A stretch of DNA of 64,000 nucleotides from Maribacter polysaccharolyticus (GTDB lineage: Bacteria > Bacteroidota > Bacteroidia > Flavobacteriales > Flavobacteriaceae), in NCBI RefSeq assembly GCF_028882255.1, contig NZ_JARBUY010000003.1, forward strand, positions 581,018 to 645,017, written 5' to 3'. The position numbers and the translations under genes are program-made. The notes beneath the pieces are model-generated. The model worked only from the letters and a program-made list of their open reading frames with translations. It had not been told where the DNA came from and searched no databases. Shown here one piece after another: positions 24,899 to 34,471 of the stretch (position 1 is its first letter; every line of letters begins with the position of its first letter).

Positions 24899-26020
24899 CT
24901 ACGTGAATTTTTTATAACTCATTACGGCCAAACCGTTCATGGCAAAAGCATACAGTAATGTCTTGGCAAATTGGGGAAGAATATCCGAAAAACCTGCACC
25001 TTTTAGCATGACCATGCGCATGACCTGGACAAAATATTTGATCGGGTTGGCCTCTGTCAATATTTGGGCCCACTGCGGCATGCTTTCGACAGGAGTGAAC
25101 AAACCACTCATCAAAATAAAAATGACCATAAAGAACCAAGCGATGAACATGGCTTGTTGCTGGGTGTCGGTAAAATTTGAAATGAACAAACCGATACCAA
25201 GTATGACAAGGATATAAATCACCGTATACCCATACATGAGAAAGATGCTGCCGACAATAGGGATATGGAACAATATTTTGGCAATGATCAAACCGACGGT
25301 CAGAAGCAGCAACCCCAAAATCAAGAAAGGGAATAATTTACCGATTATGAACTGATGTTTTTTGATTGGGGTAACATTTATTTGCTCCAAAGTGCCTATT
25401 TCCTTTTCCCGAACCACGTTCATCCCGGAAAGGAAAAGGGTGATCATCGTCACCAATAGTACCAAAATCCCGGGTACCATAAAGGTTTTGTAATTCAAGG
25501 TCTCATTGTACCAAAATAATGGAATGGTATCTATGATCTGTGGCTGTACGCCTGCGGTTCCCAGTTGGATTAATTGGACCTTGGTATTTGCATTGAAGCG
25601 TTCAACGATTTGGTTTACATAAACATTTTCAACACCCGCTGCGGCCCCATCTATGGCATTGATCGTGACCGATAGGTCGGTTTTCTTTTCTTTTATGAGG
25701 TTTCGGTTGAAATGTCGGGGGATTTCCAGGACCACATCAACATCACCGTTCAACATGGCCGATTTCGCCTGCTTGGAAGAGGAAAAGTCGGTGAGTACAT
25801 TAAAATACGTCGAGGCGTTGAAATTTTCGATCAGCTCCCTGGAAGAGGAGGTCCTGTCATTATCGATATATCCGAATTTGATGTTCTTTACCTCAAATGA
25901 AGCCGCATTCGAAAGAATGATCAGTTGGATCAATGGCATTATAAATATGATCGGCAACATGGCTTTGTTCCTGAAAATTTGGCGGAATTCCTTTTGTATG
26001 ATATAGCGAATGATGTTCAT
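24899..26020 (-). CDS. ABC-2 type exporter permease (second)
   Basis: The protein has 373 residues: one N-terminal transmembrane helix, a large extracytoplasmic domain (about 45-170) and five further helices, with the family segment VVREKEIGTLEQINVTP. This is the YbhR/YhhJ type. It overlaps the preceding permease gene by one base and probably forms a heterodimer with it. Confidence 0.9.
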   Translation of the reverse strand: MNIIRYIIQKEFRQIFRNKAMLPIIFIMPLIQLIILSNAASFEVKNIKFGYIDNDRTSSSRELIENFNASTYFNVLTDFSSSKQAKSAMLNGDVDVVLEIPRHFNRNLIKEKKTDLSVTINAIDGAAAGVENVYVNQIVERFNANTKVQLIQLGTAGVQPQIIDTIPLFWYNETLNYKTFMVPGILVLLVTMITLFLSGMNVVREKEIGTLEQINVTPIKKHQFIIGKLFPFLILGLLLLTVGLIIAKILFHIPIVGSIFLMYGYTVIYILVILGIGLFISNFTDTQQQAMFIAWFFMVIFILMSGLFTPVESMPQWAQILTEANPIKYFVQVMRMVMLKGAGFSDILPQFAKTLLYAFAMNGLAVMSYKKFT

Positions 26021-27126
26021 TACTCCAATCGAATTTTATATTTCTTAATACTAATGGCAATGAAGAACAAGGTCATTCCGATCAAGATCAGGGTTTCTTT
26101 CCATATAAAGTCCAATCCGACTCCTTTCAACATAATTCCTTTTATGATGATGATAAACCATTTGGCCGGAATGATATTGCTTATGATCTGAAGGGGCAGG
26201 GGCATACTGCTAATGGGAAATATAAAACCCGACAATAAAATCACCGGTAGCATTAAGCCCATTAAGGAAACCATCATGGCGGTTTGCTGGGTGCGGGCCA
26301 ACGTCGAGATCAGAATGCCCAATGATAGGGCGTTGATAATGAAAAGAATGCTTTCGGCCCCCAATAGGAACAAACTGCCTTCAACGGGCATTTTGAAAAC
26401 GAAAAGGCTTAATAGAATGATTACAACGGCATTGACAACGGCCAGTAGGATGTAGGGTACGACCTTTCCGATAATTACCTGAAAGGGTTTTAAGGGGGAG
26501 ACCAATAAAATTTCCATCGTGCCAAGTTCCTTTTCCCGGGTTATCGATATGGAAGTCATCATGGCCGAAACCAGCATTAGGATAACCGTCATGACCCCAG
26601 GTACGAACATAAAAACGCTTTTAAGTTCGGGGTTAAAGGCCAAGCGTACCTTGGGTTCTATTTTATAGGAGGTCTGTGCGGCTTTGTTCAGGTCTTGTTG
26701 GTAGTTCTTTAAGATCGATGAAGTATAGTTGCTTATGGTGTTGGCCGTATTGGGGTCAGTGGCATCGGTCAGGATCTGTAGGGTCGCTTTGTTCTCAGTG
26801 ATCAATTTTTTACTGAAATCCTTTTCAAAATTCAAGACCGCTTTGATGTGCCCCTTTTTAAAAGCGGGTTCTATGGCAGCTTCATTGGGTATGATCTGTT
26901 TAATGCTGAAATATTCGGAAGCGGCTATTTTAGCGATGATTTCTTTGGTGGTTGCATCTTTAGAATGGTCAAGGATGGCAATATCCACATTATTTATCTC
27001 ATTGGTAATGGCAAAACCGAAAAGCAAGACCTGCGCAATGGGCATTCCGAACAGAATGAACAATGAGCGCCTGTCCCTTAGGATATGGTAAAATTCCTTT
27101 TGTATGAATCCAATGAATCGTTTCAT
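26020..27126 (-). CDS. ABC-2 type exporter permease (first)
   Basis: The protein has 368 residues with the same layout as its neighbour (helix, external domain, five helices) and the segment SITREKELGTMEILLVSP. It resembles YbhS. Start MKRFIGFIQKEFYHILRDRR is typical of the family. It follows the second ATPase by four bases. Confidence 0.9.
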   Translation of the reverse strand: MKRFIGFIQKEFYHILRDRRSLFILFGMPIAQVLLFGFAITNEINNVDIAILDHSKDATTKEIIAKIAASEYFSIKQIIPNEAAIEPAFKKGHIKAVLNFEKDFSKKLITENKATLQILTDATDPNTANTISNYTSSILKNYQQDLNKAAQTSYKIEPKVRLAFNPELKSVFMFVPGVMTVILMLVSAMMTSISITREKELGTMEILLVSPLKPFQVIIGKVVPYILLAVVNAVVIILLSLFVFKMPVEGSLFLLGAESILFIINALSLGILISTLARTQQTAMMVSLMGLMLPVILLSGFIFPISSMPLPLQIISNIIPAKWFIIIIKGIMLKGVGLDFIWKETLILIGMTLFFIAISIKKYKIRLE

Positions 27127-27130
27127 TCCC

Positions 27131-27865
27131 TTATGCTAAGTTTCTTGCCAATTTTAAGAACACTTGGTCCATCGAATCCGCGTTGTATGTTGTCTTCAGG
27201 TTTTTGGGGGTATCCAAAGCCTCTATTTTTCCTTCGACCATAATCGATACCCGATTACAATATTCCGCTTCATCCATATAATGGGTGGTTACGAAAATCG
27301 TTTTGCCTTTGTCCGCTTCCCGATAGATCATTTCCCAAAATTGCCTACGGGTAATGGGGTCTACCCCTCCGGTAGGTTCATCAAGGAAAATAATCTGAGG
27401 GTCGTGTAAGAGCGATACCGAAAAGGCCACTTTCTGTTTCCATCCCAAGGGCAACGCACCTACAAGTTTGTTGGCTTCGTCGTGCAATCCCAGATCATCG
27501 ATCAAGGCGTGGGTCTTTGTTTTGATATCCGCTTTATTAAGTCCGTAGATACCCCCAAAGAAAGTGATGTTCTCCTTTATGGTGAGGTCATTGTACAAAG
27601 AGAACCGCTGACTCATGTATCCAATGCTTTTCTTAACGCTATCTGCCTGGGTGGCAATATCGAAATTGGCGACAAGGGCATTGCCCGAGCTCGGCTTTAA
27701 AATACCGATCAGCATTTTCATGGCTGTTGTCTTTCCAGCACCATTTGCCCCAAGAAAACCGAATACTTCACCTTTACCCACATGGAATGAGATATTGTTG
27801 ACCGCGGTAAAAGCGCCGAATGTTTTGGTCAGGTTTTCTACTTGTATGGCATTTTTCGTATTCAT
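27131..27865 (-). CDS. ABC transporter ATPase (second)
   Basis: The protein has 244 residues. Walker A is GANGAGKTT and Walker B IIFLDEPTGG. The signature loop is degenerate (LPLGWKQKVAF instead of LSGG), a known trait of one half of YbhF-type dimers. It likely pairs with the first ATPase, whose signature is intact. The 52 bp before it contain a 16-base copy of the end of the HlyD gene. Confidence 0.92.
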   Translation of the reverse strand: MNTKNAIQVENLTKTFGAFTAVNNISFHVGKGEVFGFLGANGAGKTTAMKMLIGILKPSSGNALVANFDIATQADSVKKSIGYMSQRFSLYNDLTIKENITFFGGIYGLNKADIKTKTHALIDDLGLHDEANKLVGALPLGWKQKVAFSVSLLHDPQIIFLDEPTGGVDPITRRQFWEMIYREADKGKTIFVTTHYMDEAEYCNRVSIMVEGKIEALDTPKNLKTTYNADSMDQVFLKLARNLA

Positions 27866-27917
27866 TCTTCGTTATGGGTCATCTGGTTCAAAATAGGGGA
27901 CGATGCTTTTTGGGGTT

Positions 27918-28820
27918 TTAATCGGACAATTCCATGAACGTATCTTCGATCGTGGGGCCGGTTTCGAAAACCTCAATATTCGTATGATGGTTTTCTTTAA
28001 GGAAATGGGTCAAATCTTGGGTCCTGAAGGCCGTCGTATTGGGGGTGAAATGGATATATTCCCCAAAGGGATAAGCACTATGGGTTTGTTCATAAGCCCC
28101 TAAATCTTGAATCAGTTTAAAGGTTTTTGTTGATTTTACCTTGTATATTTTATGGGGAAAGGAAGCTTTTATGCCTTCTGGCGTATCAATGCGTAAGATC
28201 TTGCCATTGGTGATCAAAGCTATGTTGTCACAAAGCGCTGCCTCGTCCATATAGGGTGTCGAAACGAAAATGGTAATCTGTTGTTCTTGCAGTCGCTTCA
28301 ACATTTCCCAAAACTCTTTCCGCGATACGGGATCGACACCTGTCGTGGGTTCATCCAAAAACAATACTTTGGGCTTATGGATCAATGCACATGAAAGGGC
28401 CAATTTTTGTTTCATACCGCCCGAAAGCCTTCCGGCCCTTCTGTTTTTAAAAGGTTCAATTTGAACATAAATGTCCCGTATAAGGTCGTAGTTCTCTTCA
28501 ATGGTGGTGCCGAAAATCGTAGCAAAGAACCGAAGGTTCTCTTCCACGGTAAGGTCTTGATAGAGGGAGAATCGCCCTGGCATATAACCAACGGTGTTTC
28601 TAATGGATTTATAATCCTTTACGATATCATATCCGGTTACGGAAGCGGTTCCTTCATTGGGGAGTAACAATGTCGTCAAGATCCGGAATAAGGTGGTTTT
28701 ACCCGCACCGTCAGGACCTATCAATCCAAACAACTCCCCGGATGGTACCTCTAAGGAAATATTGTCCAGGGCCTTTACCTGCTTATAGGACTTACTTATG
28801 TTTTTTACGATGATCGACAT
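27918..28820 (-). CDS. ABC transporter ATPase (first)
   Basis: The protein has 300 residues: Walker A GPDGAGKTT (from residue 35), intact signature LSGGMKQKLAL and Walker B VLFLDEPTTGVDP. The extra C-terminal 70 residues (to TIEDTFMELSD) are typical of drug-exporter ATPases. It lies 13 bp after the HlyD gene in the same operon. Confidence 0.93.
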   Translation of the reverse strand: MSIIVKNISKSYKQVKALDNISLEVPSGELFGLIGPDGAGKTTLFRILTTLLLPNEGTASVTGYDIVKDYKSIRNTVGYMPGRFSLYQDLTVEENLRFFATIFGTTIEENYDLIRDIYVQIEPFKNRRAGRLSGGMKQKLALSCALIHKPKVLFLDEPTTGVDPVSRKEFWEMLKRLQEQQITIFVSTPYMDEAALCDNIALITNGKILRIDTPEGIKASFPHKIYKVKSTKTFKLIQDLGAYEQTHSAYPFGEYIHFTPNTTAFRTQDLTHFLKENHHTNIEVFETGPTIEDTFMELSD

Positions 28821-28833
28821 GGGTAACGGGAGT

Positions 28834-29730
28834 TTATTCTTCGTTATGGGTAATCCAAATTTCTGCGGGCATCCCTATCTTTAGACTGCCGTCATTTTTC
28901 ACCAATACCTTAACGGCATAAACCAGGTTTACCCGTTCTTCCTTGGTTTGTATGATTTTCGGGGTAAATTCCGCCGTATCGGAAATCCATGAAACCGTAC
29001 CTTGGTAGGATTTCATTCCTTCCTGAGCATCGATTTTTACCGTTACTTGGTTTCCGGGCTTCACGTCGGTCAATTGGGGTTCACTGATATATACGCGGAG
29101 CTCCATCACATTAAGATCGGCGATTTTATATAAGGGCTTGCCAAAGGCGGTTACTTCGTGAGGTTCGGCATATTTTGTAAGGACCGTTGCTTTTAACGGA
29201 TTTACGATGATACTTTTTTTAATTTGATCTTCAATCTGTTGAATTTGTACTTCGATACTGTTGACCTCGGCAACGATGGGTGCATTTTGCGTCTCTATAC
29301 TGATCATTTGCTGTTTCAGGACGTCTATTTGCCCAGTGATGTCGTCCAATTGTTTTTGGGTAGCGGCCTTTTCGCGGATAAGGTTTTGGATCCTTTTGAG
29401 GTCATTTTCCGCAACTTTCAATTGTTCTTTAAGCACCTCCCGTTGGGAAAGCACATTACGTGATTTGGAAAAAACACTCTTTTTAGTGGCCATCAATTGG
29501 TCTCTTTTTAAGGATAATTGTATCGTATCGACCACACCGACCACTTGGTTTTCTTGGAGTACTTGGCCTTCTTCCACATCTAAAAACAACAATTTGCCGG
29601 TTGCTTCGGACGATATGGTGGTTTCGGTGGCCTCGAAGTTTCCGTAACCGTCGGCTTTATCCCCATTGCCGTTGCAGGATACCAAACTGATTGCGATGAT
29701 GAGTAGGGTCAATACGGTTGAATTTTTCAT
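28834..29730 (-). CDS. HlyD-family membrane fusion lipoprotein
   Basis: The protein has 298 residues from the ATG at 29730, which gives a lipoprotein signal ending SLVSC; a longer form from 29772 would overlap the TolC gene and is less likely. It has a biotinyl-lipoyl-like half (EATGKLLFLDVEEGQVLQ), a long alpha-helical hairpin (about 80-170) and a beta-barrel domain (VTVKIDAQEGMKSYQGTVSWI). It bridges the inner-membrane ABC exporter and the TolC channel. Confidence 0.9.
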   Translation of the reverse strand: MKNSTVLTLLIIAISLVSCNGNGDKADGYGNFEATETTISSEATGKLLFLDVEEGQVLQENQVVGVVDTIQLSLKRDQLMATKKSVFSKSRNVLSQREVLKEQLKVAENDLKRIQNLIREKAATQKQLDDITGQIDVLKQQMISIETQNAPIVAEVNSIEVQIQQIEDQIKKSIIVNPLKATVLTKYAEPHEVTAFGKPLYKIADLNVMELRVYISEPQLTDVKPGNQVTVKIDAQEGMKSYQGTVSWISDTAEFTPKIIQTKEERVNLVYAVKVLVKNDGSLKIGMPAEIWITHNEE

Positions 29731-29758
29731 GGTACAGGAGTGTTTGATAAGGTTCGAA

Positions 29759-31045
29759 TTAGTTGAGCCCATAAGTTCCGTTGGTTATTTGGTACGTTAT
29801 CTGTTGCATTAACAGCTGTATCTTATGCAGGTTTAAATTGCTTTTTGCTTCAAATAGGTCGGTGAATTCGGCGATATAGGCCGAGGAGGTTATCATCCCG
29901 TTTTTTAATTGGGATACGGCCGTTTCAACCATTCTTTCCCGAATCGGGATGATTTCCCGGTCTATGGCCAAATACCCTTCCAACTTTTCGATTTCCGATC
30001 GGAGTTGTACAAGTTCGAGGTTCGTATTGAGTTCAAAAGCCGCTTCTTGTGTTTTAATGAGTTCTTTATTGAGGGCTAGGGCTTTACTTTTGGTTTTGTT
30101 CCTATTCCAATCGAATATGTTCCAATTCAATTTTATCCCTGTCATGTAAAAGGTGGTAAAGGAATTGTCTAGCATGTTCAATCCGGGATTGCCATAACCC
30201 CCTTGGGCGAAAACATTCAACTTTGGTAATTTTGTTTTTTCCAATTGTAGTACGGAAAAGTCGATTTCTTCTTTTTGTAGATCGAATAAGGTAAGTTCGG
30301 GTCTTCGGGAATTATTTTCTACCGTCAAGGTGACCCTTGGGGTTTCCAAAACGACGTCTGCCTTAAGATCGCTTCCCATTAAGAGGGATAGTCTTTTGAT
30401 CAGACTTGTTTTTGAATGATCAAGCGCTATATATTTTTGTTTTATTTTCAAAAGTTCCACAAGAAGGGCATCTGCCGTGGAAGGAAGTAAAGTGCCATAT
30501 GCCACTCCGGCCGAAACTTCATCCAGGCGTGACTGCAATTGTTTCTCTTTGGCCTCCAATAATAAGTGGTTTTCCTGTAAAAGCAGTATCGAAAGGTATA
30601 CTTCATTGATCTTGTTTTTAAGGGTATAGAGATTGACTTCCACTTCCTGCAGTCCTACTCGCGCTTGACTTTCTTTGACCTTGGCCCTTGCTGCGATAAG
30701 TCCGCCATTGTAAATGGGTAGACTGGCATCCAAAGTGGCCTTGTATTGGTCTTTGTTTGCCGGGGTAACCGTGATGTTCGGGAGGTCAATGTTCAAATGG
30801 GTCACATCCGATTGATAGGAAGCTTGGGCGTTTATGTCGAATTGGGGTAGTTTTTCTTTACGGATCGCCGCGATATCCAAATCGGATTGTTCGTTCAGTA
30901 CTGTTTTTTGGGCCGCCAAGGGGTGATTTTCGGTGACCTTATCAAAACATTCATCAAGGGTCAATAGGTGTTGGGCTTCGAGTTTCGGTACAAAAAGTAA
31001 AAGGAAACTGCCTATGCTGATGACTTTATGTAGTGAAATGTCCAT
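29759..31045 (-). CDS. TolC-family outer membrane efflux protein
   Basis: The protein has 428 residues with a signal peptide (1-24, to KLEAQ) and two outer-membrane-efflux repeats rich in long helices (LTLDECFDKVTENHPLAA at the start, GMITSSAYIAEFTDLFEAKSN near the end). It is the outer channel of the exporter encoded downstream. It follows the TetR gene by 28 bp. Confidence 0.92.
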   Translation of the reverse strand: MDISLHKVISIGSFLLLFVPKLEAQHLLTLDECFDKVTENHPLAAQKTVLNEQSDLDIAAIRKEKLPQFDINAQASYQSDVTHLNIDLPNITVTPANKDQYKATLDASLPIYNGGLIAARAKVKESQARVGLQEVEVNLYTLKNKINEVYLSILLLQENHLLLEAKEKQLQSRLDEVSAGVAYGTLLPSTADALLVELLKIKQKYIALDHSKTSLIKRLSLLMGSDLKADVVLETPRVTLTVENNSRRPELTLFDLQKEEIDFSVLQLEKTKLPKLNVFAQGGYGNPGLNMLDNSFTTFYMTGIKLNWNIFDWNRNKTKSKALALNKELIKTQEAAFELNTNLELVQLRSEIEKLEGYLAIDREIIPIRERMVETAVSQLKNGMITSSAYIAEFTDLFEAKSNLNLHKIQLLMQQITYQITNGTYGLN

Positions 31046-31073
31046 TTTGAATTGGTTTGCTTTGTACTGATAC

Positions 31074-31676
31074 TTAAGTTCTTATACTTTCTATAAACCT
31101 GTCCGCTAATTCGGTTTTGCGCGCTATGAGCAATTCGTGATAGTGGGTGTCGGATATATCGAGGATGACCTTGAACAATGTTTCCCCTACAAAGGGAAAG
31201 ATGGTTAGTGAAAATAGGTTCAAAAGAAGTTGAACTGGGGGGATGTCTTTTATGTTTCCAGCTTTTATTTCTTCTTCGAACTGACGTAAAAGTGGTTTGG
31301 GATCGGGTTTGTTGGGGTGCGCCATAAGTTTTGTGGCAAATTGGGGGTCGTTGTTCAACTCGTGGATGATGAACGTGGGCAGATAGGGGTTTTCAAGGAC
31401 AAAGTCGATATAGCTTGATGTGAATTGCCTTATCTTATCGTACACATTGATCTCCATTGCGAAAATAATGTTCATTTGTGGGGCCAGTTTTTGAAATGCC
31501 TTCATAAGAACGGCCTCGAACAGTTGTTGTTTGTTCCTAAAGTAATAATGCAGCATGGCTTTGTTTATTTGGGCTTCATCGGCAATTTCCTGCATACGTG
31601 CCCCGGCCATGCCCTTTTTTTGAAATACCGTTATTGCGGCATTCAATATATTTTGTTCCGTGTTTATGTCTTTCAT
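31074..31676 (-). CDS. TetR family repressor
   Basis: The protein has 200 residues. The HTH (about 8-50) reads ITVFQKKGMAGARMQEIAD and INKAMLHYYFRNKQQLF. The C-terminal ligand domain is unassigned but resembles regulators of TolC/ABC efflux operons. It is the first gene of the exporter operon, so it represses itself and the pump. A palindrome directly before the gene (31689-31704) is the probable operator. Confidence 0.92.
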   Translation of the reverse strand: MKDINTEQNILNAAITVFQKKGMAGARMQEIADEAQINKAMLHYYFRNKQQLFEAVLMKAFQKLAPQMNIIFAMEINVYDKIRQFTSSYIDFVLENPYLPTFIIHELNNDPQFATKLMAHPNKPDPKPLLRQFEEEIKAGNIKDIPPVQLLLNLFSLTIFPFVGETLFKVILDISDTHYHELLIARKTELADRFIESIRT

Positions 31677-31688
31677 TAACTATATGGT

Positions 31689-31704
31689 TTAACCAAGTGG
31701 TTAA
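31689..31704. promoter_or_regulatory. TetR operator candidate
   Basis: TTAACC-AAGT-GGTTAA is a perfect inverted repeat with four central bases. It directly adjoins the -7 element TACTTTTG (minus strand, 31705-31712) and so covers the start of transcription, 13 bp before the tetR start codon. Confidence 0.75.
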
Positions 31705-31712
31705 CAAAAGTA
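31705..31712 (-). promoter_or_regulatory. -7 element of the tetR-exporter operon (TACTTTTG)
   Basis: A perfect TAnnTTTG on the minus strand, abutting the operator palindrome. Confidence 0.65.
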
Positions 31713-31836
31713 AAAAAATAATCGATCTCCAACACTGAATGGGGTTTTTATTCCCTTGAAGGGTGGTTTCAAGTCTTATTCGACCGGTATGGGTTCGTTA
31801 AAACCCAGGCGGGTGATCAAAATAGGGGGTAAAATA

Positions 31837-32541
31837 CTAAGGGTGGCATTCCATAGTGCTGGAGGTCATGTTCGTGACGGGTTTTGGAGAAATATAGGGT
31901 ATTCCCAGTCCAAGGCCCCTTAAAATGAACAATACCCCGATGATCACTACGAATACGGGAATGAGTTGTTGGATCTTTCGTTTTGCCGAGCGCTGTAAAA
32001 AACCGCTCATATAGATGGCGGTGGTCATTAGCGGTACCGTACCCAGTCCGAAAAGTACCATATAGAGTCCGCCTTTCAGGGTACTTCCCATGGCTATGGC
32101 CCCAAATAGCGCCATATAGACCAAACCACAGGGTAAGAAACCGTTAAGGAAGCCAATGGTCAGGAACGTATCGGGTGATTTTTTCTTCAATTCCTTGCCC
32201 AAGCGGCTTTTTATCCGCGATATGATCCGGAATAAGGGCTTCGAAAAATTATATGTATTGAATGATCTGTAAGGAATCAGGACAACGACGATCATTATAA
32301 TGCCTATGATTATCGATAGTTTCTGCTGCATACCGAACACATAAAGCCCTTTGCCCAAAAGTCCGAAAACAAGACCGATCATTCCGTAGGCCAGGAGTCG
32401 GCCAAAATGGTACAGGGTAACCTGCAAGATTTTCTTAATGTTGTTATCCCTATCGACCGGAAGCATGAAAGCTATCGGGCCGCACATTCCCACACAGTGT
32501 AAACTGCCCATAAGACCCAATACCAGTGCAGATAATAACAT
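31837..32541 (-). CDS. SafE/UreH-like membrane protein of the cbb3 cluster
   Basis: The protein has 234 residues and about six transmembrane helices. Motifs: LHCVGMCGPIAF (C16, C20) at the start and NGFLPCGLVYMAL in the middle, the pattern of the TauE/SafE-UreH/DsbD-like superfamily; the C-terminus ends in MECHP. In Bacteroidota and Proteobacteria such proteins sit beside ccoGHS and are thought to help copper supply for cbb3 oxidase. It starts two bases after ccoH. Confidence 0.8.
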   Translation of the reverse strand: MLLSALVLGLMGSLHCVGMCGPIAFMLPVDRDNNIKKILQVTLYHFGRLLAYGMIGLVFGLLGKGLYVFGMQQKLSIIIGIIMIVVVLIPYRSFNTYNFSKPLFRIISRIKSRLGKELKKKSPDTFLTIGFLNGFLPCGLVYMALFGAIAMGSTLKGGLYMVLFGLGTVPLMTTAIYMSGFLQRSAKRKIQQLIPVFVVIIGVLFILRGLGLGIPYISPKPVTNMTSSTMECHP

Positions 32542-32543
32542 GA

Positions 32544-32990
32544 TTAATAGGTGATGCTTTTTTTGAATAAATAGGGCTTGTCAAGATATTCCCAAGAAAT
32601 TTTAATGTCCCAGCGACCACCCAACAAACGATTGTCAGGTATGAGCAAATGTGTATTGGATAAACTTATGGGTAAGTCGAAATCCAAGTGCTTATTGGAT
32701 GGTCTGTATAGGGACACAGTGCCTTTGATTTTCTTTAAGTCGATTTCTTTGGGAAAGGCGACGGTTAAGCCTTCCGGTTTTTTTTCAATAATTACTTTTG
32801 AGGAGAGGTTGTTGGCGTTGGTTTCGGCATCGATCTCATTTTGGTATTTTAACTCCTGCTTGTAATATTCTTCGGTGACCAGATCATGGTTGGCATGATC
32901 ATCCATGTTCATACGTATTACGAAAAATAATATAAAGCTGATAAAACCGATAAATGCCAAGACAATCCCTGTTCCCCAATTGATCTTCAT
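32544..32990 (-). CDS. ccoH: FixH/CcoH family protein
   Basis: The protein has 148 residues: one N-terminal transmembrane helix (about 7-26), then MDDHANHDLVTEEYYKQELKYQNEIDAE, which is the FixH pattern, and a beta-rich periplasmic domain (KGTVSLYRPSNK). CcoH helps assemble and stabilise cbb3 oxidase. It lies between ccoG and the SafE-like gene. Confidence 0.88.
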   Translation of the reverse strand: MKINWGTGIVLAFIGFISFILFFVIRMNMDDHANHDLVTEEYYKQELKYQNEIDAETNANNLSSKVIIEKKPEGLTVAFPKEIDLKKIKGTVSLYRPSNKHLDFDLPISLSNTHLLIPDNRLLGGRWDIKISWEYLDKPYLFKKSITY

Positions 32991-33018
32991 AATAGTCTTT
33001 CTTTATTGTTTATATCCG

Positions 33019-34440
33019 TTAATTGTAACTCCTTGGAGCCAAAAACCTGGCTGTAGTGGTTTCTATTAATTTATCTCCACTATAGACCCCTATTTTCAAT
33101 TTGTCCTTATCCCCATTAAGGGCGGCATTGTTGATTTCTATGAATAAAGTACCTTCGGCCAGCCCTTGTGCCGGTACCTCAAAATTATTTTGGGTAACCA
33201 ACTTTATGGTCCCTTTATGGGATAATAATTTAAAGCTGACATCATCAACCTCCCTAGTGGTCTTGTTGATCAATTTATAGGTAAAAACGTTGCTGATGAT
33301 ATTGTTTTCCTTGTGTTCGTATAATTGGCCAGGAAGTCTCAGTATGTTGGCTTCAAGGTCATTTCTTAAGAACAGCATACCTATTAGAATACCGGTCAAA
33401 ATAAACAATACTGCCGAATAGCCTTTTAATCTTGGCGTGAATTTGAATTTTTCCTTTTTGGTGATCTCGTCCTCACTGGCGTAACGGATCAGACCTTTAG
33501 GAAGGTTTATTTTTTCCATAACCGTATCGCATTCATCGATACAGGCGGTACAGTTGATACATTCGAGTTGTGTCCCGTTTCGTATATCGATGTTCGTGGG
33601 GCATACATGTACACATTGTTTACAATCGATACAATCGCCATAACCCAAAGCTTCTCGGTCTTCGTTTTTCCGGAATTTTTTACGGCCATTCTCAGCTTCG
33701 CCCCGTTTATGGTCATAGGCAACGATAATGGATTTGTTGTCGAGCAGAACACCTTGCATTCTACCGTAAGGGCAAGCGATAATACAGACCTGCTCCCTAA
33801 ACCAGGCGAAAATAAAATAGAATACCCCTGTAAATACCAAGAGTGCGACCAATGTACTAAGATGTACCAAAGGGCCATCGGTAATATATTCTATCAGCCT
33901 GTCGCTACCTATCAAATAGGCCAAGAATACATTGGCTATAATGAAGGATATGAGGAAAAAGACAATCCATTTGGTCACCCTTTTCCTTATTTTCTCGGCG
34001 TTCCAGGGTTGACGGTCCAAGCGCATTTGGGAATGACGGTCGCCATCGATCCAAAACTCGATGCGTCTAAAGACCATTTCCATAAATATGGTCTGGGGGC
34101 AGATCCATCCACAGAAAATGCGCCCGAAAGCAACGGTAAACAGTGCGATGAAAATAACGCCTATGATCATAGAGATCACGAACAGATGAAAATCCTGCGG
34201 CCAGAACGGAAAGCCGAATATATTGAAACGCCGTTCCAATACATTGAACATTAAGAATTGGTTGCCACCGATTTTGATAAAGGGCGACAATATCAAGAAA
34301 GCCAGCAAAAAATAACTTACAACTTTTCTATACGTATAAAATCTACCACTTGGCTTTTTGGGAAATACCCAAGCGCGTTTACCTTCTTCGGTTATGGTGC
34401 CTATGCTATCCCGAAAATTCTCTTTTTCCTGTTCTGCCAT
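33019..34440 (-). CDS. ccoG: CcoG (FixG/RdxA) iron-sulfur membrane protein
   Basis: A protein of 473 residues with about five transmembrane helices, NapH-like motifs FCGWICPQ (C110, C114) and CIIACPYGRMQG, and two ferredoxin-type Cys sets: C270/C273/C276/C280 and C294/C297/C300/C304. The C-terminal part is an immunoglobulin-like periplasmic domain. CcoG reduces copper for the CuB site of cbb3 oxidase. Confidence 0.95.
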   Translation of the reverse strand: MAEQEKENFRDSIGTITEEGKRAWVFPKKPSGRFYTYRKVVSYFLLAFLILSPFIKIGGNQFLMFNVLERRFNIFGFPFWPQDFHLFVISMIIGVIFIALFTVAFGRIFCGWICPQTIFMEMVFRRIEFWIDGDRHSQMRLDRQPWNAEKIRKRVTKWIVFFLISFIIANVFLAYLIGSDRLIEYITDGPLVHLSTLVALLVFTGVFYFIFAWFREQVCIIACPYGRMQGVLLDNKSIIVAYDHKRGEAENGRKKFRKNEDREALGYGDCIDCKQCVHVCPTNIDIRNGTQLECINCTACIDECDTVMEKINLPKGLIRYASEDEITKKEKFKFTPRLKGYSAVLFILTGILIGMLFLRNDLEANILRLPGQLYEHKENNIISNVFTYKLINKTTREVDDVSFKLLSHKGTIKLVTQNNFEVPAQGLAEGTLFIEINNAALNGDKDKLKIGVYSGDKLIETTTARFLAPRSYN

Positions 34441-34471
34441 TGTCTAATCTTCTTTTGGGTAAAGAATATTA

